Below are positions 8,082-17,661 of a DNA stretch of 64,000 nt, one piece after another. The notes under the pieces were generated by a model that worked only from the letters and a program-made list of their open reading frames with translations, did not search any database and was not told where the DNA came from. The stretch is from Gammaproteobacteria bacterium UBA5109 (lineage in GTDB: Bacteria > Pseudomonadota > Gammaproteobacteria > Pseudomonadales > Pseudohongiellaceae): positions 1 through 64,000 of the forward strand of contig DHZH01000002.1 of the NCBI GenBank assembly GCA_002414385.1, written 5' to 3'. The stretch's first letter is position 1, and every line of letters starts with the position of its first letter. The position numbers were made by a program, and so were the translations under genes.

Positions 8082-9350
8082 TTAATTCCCGCCAAAATAG
8101 CTCTGTACAGCAGCCGTATTTCTGGATTGTGCATAAATCAGCCTGGAATTGAAATTGGTATTGTCAAAACCGAATACTTCAAACAGCGCTTCAAAACTAT
8201 TGCTTCCAGCTTCAGCCATTGTCAGGTTGTCTTCAATTTCTGCCAGTACCTGCAGGTCGCTGACCTGTTCGGATACATTGATAAGACTTTCATCCCGCAT
8301 CCCGGCAATCATGGTGATCTGGTGCCCGTTTGGAGAGGGGAAAGAGGCAATTAGACTGTAATCCTTGTAAGAGTCTCCACCGGAAAGCCCGGAGCTGCTG
8401 ACAAAGTATTCTCCGGTATCACGGTTATTTAATTCATCGAATGTCGCGCCAATCTCCAGACTCGAGCCAGCAAACATCAGGTTATACAGATCCTGCAATC
8501 CGCTCAGGTAGCCCAGATAAATAACATGATTAGTGGCCAGGTCCGAAGTCATGTAGTCGGAGACCATCTTCACATTGATACGCTCACGACCAACACCCGA
8601 AAGCGGGCCACTCAGTATTTGGGAAAGCGCATAGGTGCTGGAGCTTGGAATATAGTTCAGGCCGAGGTCGTAATAGACTTCCGAACCCTCCACGCCCATA
8701 TCCTGTAAAAAATTGAGCTCTTCAGCGGAATTGACATCAAATTCACGCACCAGGCGGGCCACATCACCCTGCCGGTTTACCTCGCCAAAAATGTAGTAAT
8801 CCCCGACCAGCAAGAGGATTGGTGCTTCGTCATCCAGCATTTGTTGCCAGGGAGAATAGCGGGCGAATTCGCTGGACACAGATTCAGGCTGGTCGCTGAC
8901 CGGGACAAAATGGAAAAACAGGTTCAGTACCAACAGTACGACAGCCGCTGCTGCCAGCCATAAGGTCATGGATTCACGTTTGCTGCCAGAATCCCCTGCC
9001 TGATCAGGGCTTTTAACATCGGCTGCAGGTATGGCAGTGAGTATGTACTGCCCTTTGGGAATATCCAGGCGATATTTTTCCTGTTTGCCGTATTTGCTGA
9101 AATATGACTTGAGCTTGTTACGCAGGTGGTAGATATGCACACGAACAATGGAATCCTTGCCGACATCAAACTCGGTATCCCGACCCAGCACATCCATGGC
9201 GATGGCCACTTCCTTGGGATTTGTGCCCTTAATGGCGCATTCCGCCAGATACTGCAGGATTTCACTGTAGGTACGGGATCGGCCCAGTTCACCGCTATTG
9301 ATTATGCGCTGAACCAGTTCACGTAATTCCTCGGGGGCGATATTGCTCAT
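8082..9350 (-). CDS. Membrane-anchored winged-helix transcription regulator (ToxR/CadC-like layout)
   Basis: Residues about 15-108 form a winged-helix-like domain with the pattern SEILQYLAECAI, KEVAIAMDVLGRDTEFDVGKD, SIVRVHIYHLRNKLKSYF, then LDIPKGQYILTAI. This variant is familiar as the N-terminal domain of large regulatory proteins with VRV-RLR-KL and P-KG-Y signatures. A single membrane segment (about 127-150, LWLAAAAVVLLVLNLFFHFV) follows, then about 270 residues, presumably periplasmic, that I do not recognise (ILLLVGDYYIFGE near its start). DNA-binding domain, one membrane span and an external domain is the ToxR/CadC arrangement, so it may turn an envelope signal into transcription. The start is the ATG at 9350; a TTG precedes it. 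TTAACG palindromes lie upstream and near the neighbouring TonB receptor gene. Confidence 0.7.
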   Translation of the reverse strand: MSNIAPEELRELVQRIINSGELGRSRTYSEILQYLAECAIKGTNPKEVAIAMDVLGRDTEFDVGKDSIVRVHIYHLRNKLKSYFSKYGKQEKYRLDIPKGQYILTAIPAADVKSPDQAGDSGSKRESMTLWLAAAAVVLLVLNLFFHFVPVSDQPESVSSEFARYSPWQQMLDDEAPILLLVGDYYIFGEVNRQGDVARLVREFDVNSAEELNFLQDMGVEGSEVYYDLGLNYIPSSSTYALSQILSGPLSGVGRERINVKMVSDYMTSDLATNHVIYLGYLSGLQDLYNLMFAGSSLEIGATFDELNNRDTGEYFVSSSGLSGGDSYKDYSLIASFPSPNGHQITMIAGMRDESLINVSEQVSDLQVLAEIEDNLTMAEAGSNSFEALFEVFGFDNTNFNSRLIYAQSRNTAAVQSYFGGN

Positions 9351-9628
9351 CAAGTTTCTTGTATTTGTTCACGAAAAGACGCGCATTGTCGCGGATTCTG
9401 CGAAAAATGCAAGGGGGGAATATTAACGTTAATTTTTTCAGGGCCAGGATTTGCCCAGGCCCTTTTAACAAGCAATTAACGTAATATTTTTTTATTTAAA
9501 AACAGATGGTTGAATTGAGCTGAATGAAAGATGGAGCACCGGCCTGCAGTCCTGGCTATAGCAGGGTCGGCGCTCCGTATCCAGGTAAAATCTTCAAGCG
9601 GGATGCACGACAGTAAAACTAATTAACG
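9351..9628. other. Intergenic region with hairpins and TTAACG palindromes
   Basis: No gene is seen here. It holds a perfect palindrome ATTAACGTTAAT (9422-9433), a related AATTAACGTAAT (9474-9485), a GC hairpin GGGCC...GGCCC followed by TTTT (about 9440-9465, terminator-like on the plus strand) and an imperfect hairpin GAGC...GCTC (9534-9575). A third motif copy AATTAACGTTAAA (9621-9633) overlaps the stop codon of the TonB receptor gene. The first two copies lie upstream of the regulator gene that starts at 9350. Confidence 0.5.
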
Positions 9629-11668
9629 TTAAAACTGGTAACTAAGTCCAACCCTGAAGGCTCTGGGCTCAGTCGACCGGCTCATGAAACAATTGGTGAC
9701 CTCACAGTCAATGGTATCTGATGTCAGTCCAGGGGCATCAAGGCCATTCACATAAGCTGGATAGTAATAGACGATCTCCTTGCCGTCAGTATCAAACAGG
9801 TTGATGGCTTCGACAAACACTGTCAGCGAATCCCAATGGTAAGCGCCGCGCAGGTTGGCGGTTGTCAGAGATTCCGCACGATAAGTATTTGAGGCATCCA
9901 GGGCATAGGGTCCAAGATAACGTACACGCAGACTGGCATCCCAGTTATCGCGGGTTAATGTGACACCCAACTGAGCCGCCTCCTCCACTGCCTGTTCGAC
10001 ATAGGGACCATCCGGATTGCTGACATAACGCGCATCACTGCTGGTATAGACTGCATCAACGCCAAGCCAGTCAGTGGGCTGCCAGAACATGGTCAGCTCC
10101 AGACCATCACGTTCCGAGCCGCCTTTCGGTTCAACCGAGTTTGAATCACCGACAAAGATCAGCTCTGAGTCCTGGTTAAGCCACCAGTAGGCCGCGGTAA
10201 ATTTGAAATCCCCCAGGCTCAGACGACTGCCGACTTCATAGCCGGTACCGCCTGATATTGCGGGTACCGGATTGCTCGTATTGACCACTCCACGAGCATC
10301 ATTGGAGTGAAACCCCCGGCCCCAGTTGTAATACAGCTCAAGGTTATCCAGAGCTGTATAAGCCAGGCCGAATTTTGGAGAAAACTCACCGTCTGATGCG
10401 GTCCCTTCAGCGCTCATGGCGTTCAGGGCAGTGACGTCAAAGTCATAGTAATCGTAGCGCAGGCCACCGTTGATTCGCAGGTCACGACTGGCGAACCAGG
10501 TTCCCTGTATAAAAGGGCCTACTGAAAACTCTTCAATCGCATTGCGACCGTTTTGCGAGACGAAAACGCCTCCAGCAGTATTGTCGACGCCGATTCGACT
10601 ACCATCATCGTAACGGAAATTGGCGCCGGCAATGACTTCAAAGGCGCTGCTGTCCAGCAGGGTATAGTCACCCTGCCCACCTGCAACCCAGCGTTTGTCA
10701 AACTGATTGATTTGCGCATCATAGGTCGGATTGGATGACATGCTCCAGTCATAATACTGCGCAAAGAACAAAGTGCTCCAGTCACTACCCGATAACCCTG
10801 CTGAACTCATCCAGCGCAGGTTTGTCTCTCCTTTAGCTGTCGGATCCAGGCTGCAATAAGCATCAGGGCAAACCGCCGTGCCAATAGCCCGCTCCGGAAT
10901 CTGCTCTGTCGGTTCCCAGCTTGCATCATATGCTGCCATGGTAAATACCGCTTCACCAAAACTGGTTGGAATGCTGTATTTACCCCAAAGAGACAGATGA
11001 TTCAGATCCTCACTGTGCTGCCAGGGGCCATCATAGTTTTTGTACTCCCCGACCAGAGTCAAGGTTCCATCATTAATATCGAAACTCGACCCTCCCACAT
11101 ATCGATTCCAGCCATGCTCCCCGAGTTCGGCAGAGATAAAAGCACGATCCAGCCTGTCAATGGTATTGATAAAAGATGCGCCCGCCAGGGAAAAGTCACC
11201 CAGATCAGCATAGTAAGGACCCTTGCGGTAATCGATACCTTCCACGGTTTCGGGAATCACGCCGTTAACATCCAGATAACCCTGACCATGGCCATGGGAG
11301 CGCATGTTCAGTGGAACGCCGTCCAGATGCACTGTGTAGTCCGTGCCATGGTCCAGATTAAAGCCCCGCAGGAAATACTGGTTGGCCTTGCCGCTGCCGG
11401 AATGCTGCACCGCCACCATCCCGGGCATGGATTCCAGCAATTCAGCCGTTTTCACCAGCGGTCGGATCAGCAGGTCTGCACCACCGACATAGCCAACACT
11501 GGCTGATTGTGCTTCACCAACCAGGTCGGTATTACGGCCAAAGATCACAATTTCCTGGATGGCTTCCTGAGCCAGCCCAGCAGGTGCTGCCATGCAGGCT
11601 GCACAGGTGAGTGCAATAGCGCTGCTCAGTCGGTTTTTTGTAGTGAATCGCTTACCTGTATTCATCAT
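9629..11668 (-). CDS. TonB-dependent outer-membrane receptor
   Basis: Outer-membrane barrel receptor for high-affinity, TonB-energised uptake. It shows a signal peptide (SAIALTCAACMAAPAGLAQ), a TonB-box-like stretch (IQEIVIFGRN), a plug domain (LLESMPGMVAVQHSGSGKAN, FLRGFNLDHGTDYTVHLDGV) and a long beta-rich barrel ending in FRVGLSYQF with a terminal Phe. The plug contains MRSHGHGQGYLDVNG, a His-rich loop typical of one receptor subgroup of unclear substrate. The start is one of two adjacent ATGs (11668/11665), 4-7 bases after a GAGGA site; a longer reading from 11719 would add 17 unlikely residues. Two palindromes lie upstream at 11753-11795. Metal or organic-complex uptake is possible but not shown. 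Confidence 0.88.
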   Translation of the reverse strand: MMNTGKRFTTKNRLSSAIALTCAACMAAPAGLAQEAIQEIVIFGRNTDLVGEAQSASVGYVGGADLLIRPLVKTAELLESMPGMVAVQHSGSGKANQYFLRGFNLDHGTDYTVHLDGVPLNMRSHGHGQGYLDVNGVIPETVEGIDYRKGPYYADLGDFSLAGASFINTIDRLDRAFISAELGEHGWNRYVGGSSFDINDGTLTLVGEYKNYDGPWQHSEDLNHLSLWGKYSIPTSFGEAVFTMAAYDASWEPTEQIPERAIGTAVCPDAYCSLDPTAKGETNLRWMSSAGLSGSDWSTLFFAQYYDWSMSSNPTYDAQINQFDKRWVAGGQGDYTLLDSSAFEVIAGANFRYDDGSRIGVDNTAGGVFVSQNGRNAIEEFSVGPFIQGTWFASRDLRINGGLRYDYYDFDVTALNAMSAEGTASDGEFSPKFGLAYTALDNLELYYNWGRGFHSNDARGVVNTSNPVPAISGGTGYEVGSRLSLGDFKFTAAYWWLNQDSELIFVGDSNSVEPKGGSERDGLELTMFWQPTDWLGVDAVYTSSDARYVSNPDGPYVEQAVEEAAQLGVTLTRDNWDASLRVRYLGPYALDASNTYRAESLTTANLRGAYHWDSLTVFVEAINLFDTDGKEIVYYYPAYVNGLDAPGLTSDTIDCEVTNCFMSRSTEPRAFRVGLSYQF

Positions 11669-11752
11669 GCATTCCTCAATTACCGGCACCCGGGGCACCT
11701 CAGTACAACTTGAGTGCACTGTACCCTGCTTTTCCCGGGATGAAGGCTAATT

Positions 11753-11795
11753 AACTGTTTTAGAACAGTTTATGATTTGTTAACGCAGCGTTAAC
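11753..11795 (-). promoter_or_regulatory. Two palindromes in the TonB receptor promoter region
   Basis: AACTGTT-TTAG-AACAGTT (11753-11770) and GTTAACGC-A-GCGTTAAC (11779-11795) are perfect inverted repeats in the 159-base gap upstream of the receptor gene. The second contains GTTAAC/TTAACG half sites like those near the winged-helix gene. They look like operators; no terminator T-run is present. Confidence 0.5.
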
Positions 11796-11827
11796 AGTGA
11801 GGAAGCAATGTGAAAACCCAGGTACGA

Positions 11828-13231
11828 TTATTTAACCAGTGTGTCTTCTTGAAGTGTAAGGCGTTCTGCTTCAAGGGATTCCTGCCGTTGCAGCTCTTCT
11901 TCGGTCGAATTGTCGGAACCTACCAGTTTGTTCATGACCAGACAGGCCACCATGTCACCGGCAACATTCACGGCGGTACGGCTCATATCCAGAATTCGGT
12001 CTACCCCCATCAGCAAGGCAATACCGGAGGGCGGAATACCAACCGTGCTCAATACCATGGCCAGAATCACGATACCCACGCCCGGCGTTGCCGGTGAGCC
12101 AATAGACGCGCCGACTGCAACCACCACCAACAGGGCCAGGGAGCCAAGGCTCAGATCAATGCCATAAACCTGGGCCAGAAAAATGGTTGCCACGCCCTGA
12201 TAAAGTGCCGTGCCGTTCATGTTGATGGTGGCACCGATGGGAATTACAAATTCGGCAATGGAAGGCCGTACATTAAGCTTGTCCTCGGCGGTTTTGATGG
12301 AAAGTGGCATCACGGCTGCAGAACTGGAGGTGGAAAAGGCCAGCAATAACAATTCACGCACCTGGGAGATAAAAAATAAGGGTGAAGTACGGGTGACCAC
12401 CAGAATAATAAGCAGGTAAACCAGGAACATCATCAGCAGGCCAAGCAGCACAGTCAGCACGTAAACTCCCATGCCCAGCAAGGCCTCAAAGCCGATACGG
12501 CTGACCAGTTGCGCCATCAGGCCAAAAACCGCAATCGGCGCCAGCACCATGGCCCCTCTGACAACAGTCATACAGACTTCCTGCAGGGAGCCGAGAAAAT
12601 CAAACAGTGGCCGGGAACGCTCGGCCGGGGTCATTAACAGGGCAAAGCCAAAGATCACGGCAAAGATCACCACCTGCAGCATCTGGCTCTCAACCATGGA
12701 ATTCAGCGGGTTGGTGGGGAACAGATTGATGAGGGTCTGCGGCAGGCTCGCCAGATCAGGGGTGCTGGCTGCCGGTGTTTCACTCGCCTCGACTGGCACG
12801 AACTCACTGAACATGGCTGTATCAATATAATTGCCGGGCCGGATCTGTGAAGCCAGGGTAATACCCAGCACGATGGCAAAAGTGGTCGTCAGGATAAAAA
12901 ATGTCACCACGGACAGGCCGAGTTTTTTCAATTGATTGATGTCATCGGTGGCGGCCAGCCCACGAATTATCGAAGCAAATACCAGCGGTACCACGATCAT
13001 CTGCACCAGGATCAGGAATAACTGACCCGGCAGGGCCAGCCAGTTACCGATTGTGCTGGCCAGATCAGTATTAACCAGGGACAGCGATGGTCCCAGCAGG
13101 ACGCCGACAACAATGCCCAGGAACATTCCCAGCAGGACTTTCAGCCACAGACGCCCGGCCACCAGTTTGTTCAGGTGAGAACTTAGCGCCCGCAAAGGCC
13201 TTGGATTCAGAACTTGCAGAGGTTTGAGCAT
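11828..13231 (-). CDS. Dicarboxylate/amino acid:cation symporter (DAACS family)
   Basis: Secondary transporter of the glutamate/aspartate/C4-dicarboxylate family (GltP, DctA). Signatures include the serine-rich re-entrant loop FSTSSSAAVMPLSIKTAED, the NMNGTALYQGVATIFLAQ segment with the cation/substrate Asn motif, and GASIGSPATPGVGIVILAMVL. About eight membrane helices, 467 residues, within family range. It probably imports dicarboxylates or acidic amino acids with Na+ or H+ across the inner membrane. It lies upstream of, and on the same strand as, the TonB receptor gene, but the 159-base gap with operators suggests separate transcription. The start at 13231 lacks a strong ribosome site. Confidence 0.9.
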   Translation of the reverse strand: MLKPLQVLNPRPLRALSSHLNKLVAGRLWLKVLLGMFLGIVVGVLLGPSLSLVNTDLASTIGNWLALPGQLFLILVQMIVVPLVFASIIRGLAATDDINQLKKLGLSVVTFFILTTTFAIVLGITLASQIRPGNYIDTAMFSEFVPVEASETPAASTPDLASLPQTLINLFPTNPLNSMVESQMLQVVIFAVIFGFALLMTPAERSRPLFDFLGSLQEVCMTVVRGAMVLAPIAVFGLMAQLVSRIGFEALLGMGVYVLTVLLGLLMMFLVYLLIILVVTRTSPLFFISQVRELLLLAFSTSSSAAVMPLSIKTAEDKLNVRPSIAEFVIPIGATINMNGTALYQGVATIFLAQVYGIDLSLGSLALLVVVAVGASIGSPATPGVGIVILAMVLSTVGIPPSGIALLMGVDRILDMSRTAVNVAGDMVACLVMNKLVGSDNSTEEELQRQESLEAERLTLQEDTLVK

Positions 13232-13312
13232 TGAAGTAAATCAATGCAATTAAATGCCAGTAGCCTATAATAAACACTCTGGTCATATATTCGACAGTAG
13301 TAGATCAATTAC

Positions 13313-15007
13313 ATGACATTATTCAGCAGCTTGATTGGCGGACTCGGCCTCTTACTGATTGGCATGACGCTGATGACAGACGGCCTGAAGCTGGCCGCTG
13401 GCAATACCCTGCGTGACTTTCTGGCGCTGTGGACCAATACCCGGTCGCGCGGACTGTTTTCCGGTTTTCTGATTACCGGTATTGTCCAGTCATCCAGCGC
13501 CGTCACAGTCGCCACCATTGGTTTTGCCAATGCCGGGATGTTGAGCCTGGAACGTGCCGTCTGGGTCATATACGGCAGTAACGTCGGCACCACCATGACT
13601 GCCTGGATTGTCGCCCTGGTTGGTTTTCAGGTGAATATTGAGGGCCTGGCCCTGCCCCTGGTGGGCATCGGCGCATTGCTGAAATTAACCGGTGCTGATT
13701 CCCGGCGTGCTTCTTTAGGTATGGCTCTGGTGGGCTTTGGCCTGCTGTTTCTGGGCATCAGCATCCTTAAAACCAGTTTTGAAAGCCTTGGCAGTGATTT
13801 CTCCTTTCCTGTCATTGATAACCTCAATGTGCTGGTGATCTTTATTTATGTACTGCTCGGCTTTTTACTTACCACGCTCATGCAATCTTCCAGTGCCGCC
13901 ATGGTAATTGCCCTGAGCGCGGCCGAAGGCGGGCTACTCGGTATCAATGCCGCCGCAGCCGTTGTGATTGGCGCCAACCTGGGCACCACCACCACAGCAC
14001 TGATATCCGTGTTCGGTGCCACGCCCACTGCCAAACGTGTAGCCATGAGTCATGTATTTTTCAATCTGCTTACTGCCCTGGTGGCAGTATTTCTGCTGAG
14101 TCCGATGCTATGGCTTGGCAGTACACTGCAAAACTTTCTTGGCCTGAATACTTCAGCCGCTGTGAGCCTGGCGCTGTTTCACAGTGTATTCAATATCGTC
14201 GGCGTCATTCTGATGTGGCCAATTTCCTCAACCCTGGTTGCATTTTTAACGAAACGTTTCAGCAGCCGGGAAGAAGAGGAGGCCCAGCCCCGGTATCTGG
14301 ACAAAAATGTATTGACCATGCCCTATCTGGCTATTGATTCAATGGCGCTGGAGATCAAGCGTATTGCCGAGATGAGCTTCTCCTATACCCTCGCCTGCCT
14401 GAATAACATTCGCGATCAGCTTAGTCCGCTGATCATTCGCAGCCTGTGCAAAACCGTGGGAAATTATGCAGTCGAGCTTAACCGCGGCTCACTGACACCT
14501 TTTGTGTCCGAAGCACTGTCCAATCTGATTGAGTCCATGCAGGAATTCCTCTTTGTCCTGGATCTCAGTGATGACATCGTTGCCCTGCATGGCATACACG
14601 GACACACGGAACTGAATACGGAAATGCGTGAAGCCGCACTGAATTTCAGTTCAAACATCCAGTTATATCTAAAAGGTCTGGCCAGCACCTCCCCGGAAGA
14701 TCTGCAAAGGGGAGTTCCGGATTATGAGGAAATTGAAAATGCCTATCGGGTTTTCAAAAAAATCATCATGCACCAGGCTGCGACCGGCAGGCTTGCAATT
14801 GAACGCATGGATATTCTGCTGCAGTATGCCAATGCTGCCAAACGTTCCTGCCGGCATCTGAACAAAGCCCAGCGCCGTTTGCTTAATGTACAGGAATCGC
14901 TGCAACGCAATGCCGCTGGCGAAGTTACCCCGACGGCCTTGCCCGAGTCTGAAAACCTGGCCAGACTGCAGGAATCCGACACCCAACTGGATAACGAAAA
15001 GCCCTGA
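13313..15007 (+). CDS. Na/Pi cotransporter family protein with PhoU-like domain
   Basis: The N-terminal 310 residues contain two inverted repeats of the Na/phosphate cotransporter (NptA/YjbB, PF02690) family, each with the QSSSA signature: GIVQSSSAVTVATIGFANAG and LMQSSSAAMVIALSAAEGG, with GSNVGTTMTAW and GANLGTTTTALI. The C-terminal 230 residues are helical and PhoU-like (ALEIKRIAEMSFSYTLACL). It likely moves phosphate or a related anion with Na+. It diverges from the DAACS gene across an 81-base shared promoter region. Confidence 0.88.
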   Translation: MTLFSSLIGGLGLLLIGMTLMTDGLKLAAGNTLRDFLALWTNTRSRGLFSGFLITGIVQSSSAVTVATIGFANAGMLSLERAVWVIYGSNVGTTMTAWIVALVGFQVNIEGLALPLVGIGALLKLTGADSRRASLGMALVGFGLLFLGISILKTSFESLGSDFSFPVIDNLNVLVIFIYVLLGFLLTTLMQSSSAAMVIALSAAEGGLLGINAAAAVVIGANLGTTTTALISVFGATPTAKRVAMSHVFFNLLTALVAVFLLSPMLWLGSTLQNFLGLNTSAAVSLALFHSVFNIVGVILMWPISSTLVAFLTKRFSSREEEEAQPRYLDKNVLTMPYLAIDSMALEIKRIAEMSFSYTLACLNNIRDQLSPLIIRSLCKTVGNYAVELNRGSLTPFVSEALSNLIESMQEFLFVLDLSDDIVALHGIHGHTELNTEMREAALNFSSNIQLYLKGLASTSPEDLQRGVPDYEEIENAYRVFKKIIMHQAATGRLAIERMDILLQYANAAKRSCRHLNKAQRRLLNVQESLQRNAAGEVTPTALPESENLARLQESDTQLDNEKP

Positions 15008-15097
15008 TAAAAAATTTGGTTCAGGAGCTGTTTATCACATGGCGATGCGATAACATAATCGGCCCCGTCGGATTTTTTAAAAAAAGATTGGCAAGCA

Positions 15098-16564
15098 ATG
15101 ACCGAAATGCCTTCAAGTCAGCCTCGCAGTATTGACTCAACACTGGGCAATACCAGCAACCTGAAAATACCCCCGCATTCCATGGATGCCGAGCAGGCCG
15201 TGCTGGGCGGACTGATGCTCGACAACAGCATGTGGGATGATGTCGCCGATGTGCTCATCGACAAGGACTTTTACCGCAAGGATCACGGCATCATTTTCCA
15301 GACCATGCTCAAGCAGCAGGAAGATGGCAAACCGATCGACCTGGTGACTCTGGCCGAAGCACTTGATCGTACCAATCAGCTCGAGGCAGCCGGTGGCGTG
15401 GATTACCTCGCCGAACTTGCCGGCAATACCCCAAGTACCGCCAACATCATGGCCTATGCGCATATCATTCGTGAACGTGCCATTCTGCGTCAGCTGATCA
15501 GCACGGCCAGCCAGATTGCTGACAGTGCCTATAATCCGGACGGCCGCGACAGCGCCGAATTGCTGGACCTGGCCGAACAGCAGGTATTCAAGATTGCCGA
15601 CGAGCGGCCCAAGGATGGTGGCCCGCAGTTTATTGATCCGCTGCTGAAAAAAGGCCTCGACCGTCTGGAGGAGCTGTTCAACTCGCAGGGCAACCTGACC
15701 GGTGTGACCACCGGCTTTAAGGACCTGAACAGCCAGACTTCCGGTCTGCAGAAATCCGACCTGATTATCGTCGCCGGACGTCCATCCATGGGCAAGACAT
15801 CCTTTGCCATGAACATGGTGGAAAACTACCTACTAAGTGAGGAAGAGCCACTGCCGACCCTGGTGTTCAGCCTGGAAATGCCGGCAGAAAGTCTGACAAC
15901 CCGTATGCTGTCTTCGATCGGCAAAGTTGACCAGACACGCATGCGTAATGGCAAACTGCTGGAAGATGACTGGCCGAAGCTGACCAATGCCATCAACAAG
16001 CTTAGCGGCAAGCCTCTGTACATAGATGATACTGTCGGGCTGAACCCTACCGAAATGCGTGCCCGAGCCCGCCGTGTAGCCAAGGATCATGACAACAGGA
16101 TCGGCCTGATCATGGTGGACTATCTGCAGCTCATGCAACTGCGTGGCCATTCGGAAAACCGCACCGGGGAAATTTCAGAAATCTCGCGAAGCCTGAAACT
16201 GATGGCGCGTGAATTTGAATGTCCGGTAGTGGCCCTGTCGCAGCTTAACCGTAGTCTGGAACAGCGACCCAACAAACGTCCGGTAATGTCAGACCTGCGT
16301 GAATCCGGTGCCATTGAGCAGGATGCCGATGTCATCATGTTTGTCTATCGTGATGAAGTTTACAATGAAGATACCGAGCATAAAGGCATTGCCGAAATTA
16401 TTATCGGCAAACAGCGTAACGGCCCTATCGGCACCTGTAACCTGAGCTTTATCGGGAAATACACCCGCTTTGAAAATTACATGCCCATGAGTGCCGAACA
16501 GCAGTTCGGTGGTGCTTCAGGCTTCGGCTCTTACGGTGAAGATTCCGGAGACTTTGACGAGTGA
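15098..16564 (+). CDS. dnaB: Replicative DNA helicase DnaB
   Basis: Hexameric 5'-3' helicase of the replication fork. The N-terminal domain carries PPHSMDAEQAVLGGLMLDN and the RecA-like C-terminal domain carries Walker A GRPSMGKTSFAMN, Walker B LIMVDYLQLM, and ALSQLNRSLEQRPNKRPVMSDLRESGAIEQDAD. At 488 residues it is of normal length with no intein. Its stop overlaps the GTG start of alr by four bases, so the two genes are translationally coupled. Confidence 0.97.
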   Translation: MTEMPSSQPRSIDSTLGNTSNLKIPPHSMDAEQAVLGGLMLDNSMWDDVADVLIDKDFYRKDHGIIFQTMLKQQEDGKPIDLVTLAEALDRTNQLEAAGGVDYLAELAGNTPSTANIMAYAHIIRERAILRQLISTASQIADSAYNPDGRDSAELLDLAEQQVFKIADERPKDGGPQFIDPLLKKGLDRLEELFNSQGNLTGVTTGFKDLNSQTSGLQKSDLIIVAGRPSMGKTSFAMNMVENYLLSEEEPLPTLVFSLEMPAESLTTRMLSSIGKVDQTRMRNGKLLEDDWPKLTNAINKLSGKPLYIDDTVGLNPTEMRARARRVAKDHDNRIGLIMVDYLQLMQLRGHSENRTGEISEISRSLKLMAREFECPVVALSQLNRSLEQRPNKRPVMSDLRESGAIEQDADVIMFVYRDEVYNEDTEHKGIAEIIIGKQRNGPIGTCNLSFIGKYTRFENYMPMSAEQQFGGASGFGSYGEDSGDFDE

Positions 16565-17661
16565 TCCATCGGGCCAGAGCCAGCATCAAGCTCAGCGCAC
16601 TACACCATAACCTGAATATCGCCCGACAATATGCAGGCCCGCGTAAAGTACTCGCCGTCATTAAAGCCAATGCCTACGGTCACGGCTTGCTTCCCGTTGC
16701 GGAAGCACTCAATGAAGCCGATGCCTTCGGGGTAACCGATATTAATGAAGCTGAAACGCTGACCCAGGCTGACTGCAAAAAGCCTATCGTTATTTTGCAG
16801 GGCATTATTGAGCAAAGTGATATTACCCGGATTGCTGCTGGTGGCTATCAGCTCGTCGTGCATCGCATGCAGGATTTGCAGTGGCTGGAAGAAGCGCTTG
16901 ATAAAAATCCGCCTGCCGCTCCTTTGACCATCTGGTTAAAAATGAATTCCGGCATGGGGCGACTGGGCCTGAAGCCTGCCGCTGTTAAATCGGCTTATGC
17001 AGGCCTGCAACACAAAGACTGGTGCAGTGAAGTCATCCTGATGACGCACCTTGCCAACGGTAATCTCACTGACTCCGAGCTGAACCAGCAACAGATCGAC
17101 AGCTTTAGCTCTGTCGCCAAAGAGCTGCCCGACGCCCCGGCCTCGATTGCTGCCTCCTCAGGCCTGCTGGCAGGTTTTGGCAAAGACAGTGACTGGGTGC
17201 GGCCCGGCATCATGCTCTACGGCAGTTCGCCCTTTCCCTACAGCGATGAAAAACTGCGTCGGGAACATTTTGGTCTGCAGGCCGTCATGAGCCTGGAAGC
17301 CAGACTCATTGCCATTCAGGATTGCCAGGCCGGGGATAATGTCGGTTACTGTTCGCAGTTTATCTGCCCGCAGGATATGCGCATTGGTATTGTCAGTATC
17401 GGGTATGCCGATGGCTATCCGAGTAATGCTCCCAACGGCACTCCAGTGATGATCAATGGCAAGCGCAGCGTTACCTGCGGACGGGTTTCCATGGATATGA
17501 TTGCCGTGGATCTGGGGCCGGTGCCCGAAGCAGGGACCGGCGACATTGTCACACTCTGGGGCGAACAATTGTCAGTGGATGAAGTGGCCGAACACACTGG
17601 AATACTGTCCTACAATTTAAGTTGCAGCATCGCTGCACGTGTGGAACGGGTTTATGGCTAA
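16561..17661 (+). CDS. alr: Alanine racemase
   Basis: PLP-dependent enzyme that interconverts L- and D-alanine for peptidoglycan. The PLP lysine is K35 in VLAVIKANAYGHG; the family segment MNSGMGRLGLKP and the C-terminal VSIGYADGYPSNAP and CGRVSMDMIAVDLG are all present. 366 residues. The start is a GTG at 16561 within the dnaB stop region (GTGA overlap), and the end overlaps radA by eight bases, giving a compact dnaB-alr-radA operon. Confidence 0.96.
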   Translation: MIHRARASIKLSALHHNLNIARQYAGPRKVLAVIKANAYGHGLLPVAEALNEADAFGVTDINEAETLTQADCKKPIVILQGIIEQSDITRIAAGGYQLVVHRMQDLQWLEEALDKNPPAAPLTIWLKMNSGMGRLGLKPAAVKSAYAGLQHKDWCSEVILMTHLANGNLTDSELNQQQIDSFSSVAKELPDAPASIAASSGLLAGFGKDSDWVRPGIMLYGSSPFPYSDEKLRREHFGLQAVMSLEARLIAIQDCQAGDNVGYCSQFICPQDMRIGIVSIGYADGYPSNAPNGTPVMINGKRSVTCGRVSMDMIAVDLGPVPEAGTGDIVTLWGEQLSVDEVAEHTGILSYNLSCSIAARVERVYG

